From NCBI RefSeq assembly GCF_003611275.1, contig NZ_CP020695.1, positions 62,001 to 126,000 on the forward strand: 64,000 nucleotides of DNA, in the 5' to 3' direction. The position numbers were made by a program, and so were the translations under genes. Position 1 is the first letter of the stretch. Every line of letters starts with the position of its first letter. Below are positions 63,503 to 64,000 of the stretch, piece by piece. A model generated the notes under the pieces. The model was not told the DNA's origin, made no database searches, and saw only the letters and a list, made by a program, of their open reading frames with translations. Source of the DNA: Sulfitobacter sp. D7 (lineage in GTDB: Bacteria; Pseudomonadota; Alphaproteobacteria; Rhodobacterales; Rhodobacteraceae).

Positions 63503-64000
63503 TCAGCCCTCGGCCTCCGATGCGTCAAGCAGCCTGCGCAGGACCGGATTGCTTGGGTCGCGCAGATAGGCCAACCCGATCCGGCTTTGAACCTTTGCAT
63601 CGCGGATTGGCAGAAAGGCCACGCCCGCATCCCTCATCCGCGCGGCAGAGGCGGGGACAAAGGCCACGCCCAGACCCGCCGAGACGAAATTCACGATCGC
63701 AGTAAACTGCGGCGCGCGGTGCGCGACGCGGGGCGCGAAACCAGCATCAGCACAGAGTTGATAGGCGCAGGCCGCGAAACCCATATCAGGGCCGAGATGG
63801 CTGAAAATGAAACTCTCCTCGCGCAGCGTTGCCATGGAAACCGAAGGCACCCCGGCAAGCCGGTGGTCGGGCGGCACGGCCAGCAGGATATCCTCGGTAT
63901 GGACGGTGCGCGTGACCAAAGTCTCGGGCACGCCCGAGAGCGGCAGGCGCACGAACCCCGCATCGAGCCTGCCCGCCACGATCTCGGCAATTTGCAGGTC
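63503..64000 (-). CDS. LysR-family regulator, C-terminal part (cut by window edge)
   Basis: About 165 C-terminal residues are visible and the frame stays open to the right edge, so the helix-turn-helix is outside the window. The visible part is a LysR substrate-binding domain: AGRLDAGFVRLPLSGVPETL, ILLAVPPDHRLAGVPSV, and IVNFVSAGLGVAFVPASAARM. It ends at 63503, directly against the stop of the convergent SDR gene. It probably regulates the adjacent beta-hydroxy-acid genes. The sequence shown from 63979 as a possible methionine is internal. Confidence 0.85.
   Translation of the reverse strand, partial: DLQIAEIVAGRLDAGFVRLPLSGVPETLVTRTVHTEDILLAVPPDHRLAGVPSVSMATLREESFIFSHLGPDMGFAACAYQLCADAGFAPRVAHRAPQFTAIVNFVSAGLGVAFVPASAARMRDAGVAFLPIRDAKVQSRIGLAYLRDPSNPVLRRLLDASEAEG

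Overview
The window looks like a chromosomal segment from a GC-rich alphaproteobacterium, most likely a member of the Rhodobacterales (Roseobacter/Rhodobacter group). The grounds are the base composition, dense operons with ATGA start/stop overlaps, many solute-binding-protein ABC importers, and an opgG-opgI-opgH-opgC glucan operon in the order I recall from Rhodobacter sphaeroides. This is inference from content; there is no rRNA marker. I see no tRNA, rRNA, CRISPR array, transposase or integrase, and no gene-free stretch longer than 300 bases.

Layout. 1-6051 (minus): a peptide ABC importer operon (binding protein, two permeases, two ATPases) ending in a gamma-glutamyltransferase cut by the window edge, with a divergent IclR regulator (6217-6999). 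7037-9100: a large catalase. 9202-12591 (minus): four translationally coupled genes, namely an acyl-CoA-dehydrogenase-like flavoprotein, a PIG-L deacetylase, a NodS-like methyltransferase and a family 2 glycosyltransferase. Together they look like a small uncharacterised biosynthetic cassette. 12765-23518: a YfcG-like GST, a CinA-type amidase overlapping NAD synthetase, an MFS transporter, an RND adaptor and pump, and a phospholipase-D-family protein. 23515-28343 (minus): opgC, opgH, opgI and opgG for osmoregulated periplasmic glucans.

28638-39420 is a hydroxyproline catabolic island. It has a pyrroline-2-carboxylate reductase-like enzyme, a divergent ketoglutarate-semialdehyde dehydrogenase, an amino-acid ABC importer, a D-hydroxyproline dehydrogenase-like flavoenzyme, a 4-hydroxyproline epimerase, a fused aconitase-X (cis-3-hydroxyproline dehydratase type) and a proline-racemase-family protein with both active-site cysteines replaced. 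Two palindromes sharing the core ATACA-N3-TGTAT lie in its two promoter regions, so one unseen regulator probably controls both. The deaminase expected in the 4-hydroxyproline route is not in the window. 39631-45150 is a second complete peptide importer.

45236-54914 is a pentose operon: two tandem LacI-type operators, a LacI regulator, xylose isomerase, a TIM-barrel isomerase, a Gfo/Idh/MocA dehydrogenase, a ribose/xylose-type ABC importer and xylulokinase. 54974-58649 (minus) encodes a three-subunit molybdenum hydroxylase. 58908-60752 encodes a YgiC-like ATP-grasp ligase and a YgiB-like lipoprotein. 60776-64000 holds a BKACE enzyme, a 3-hydroxyacyl-CoA dehydrogenase-family enzyme, a divergent SDR, a partial LysR regulator and a 52-residue His-rich membrane peptide. 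A perfect 13-bp inverted repeat sits in the divergent promoter.

A recurring design is visible. All four ABC binding-protein genes are followed at once by a strong hairpin before the next gene of the operon, which should raise binding-protein output over that of the membrane components.
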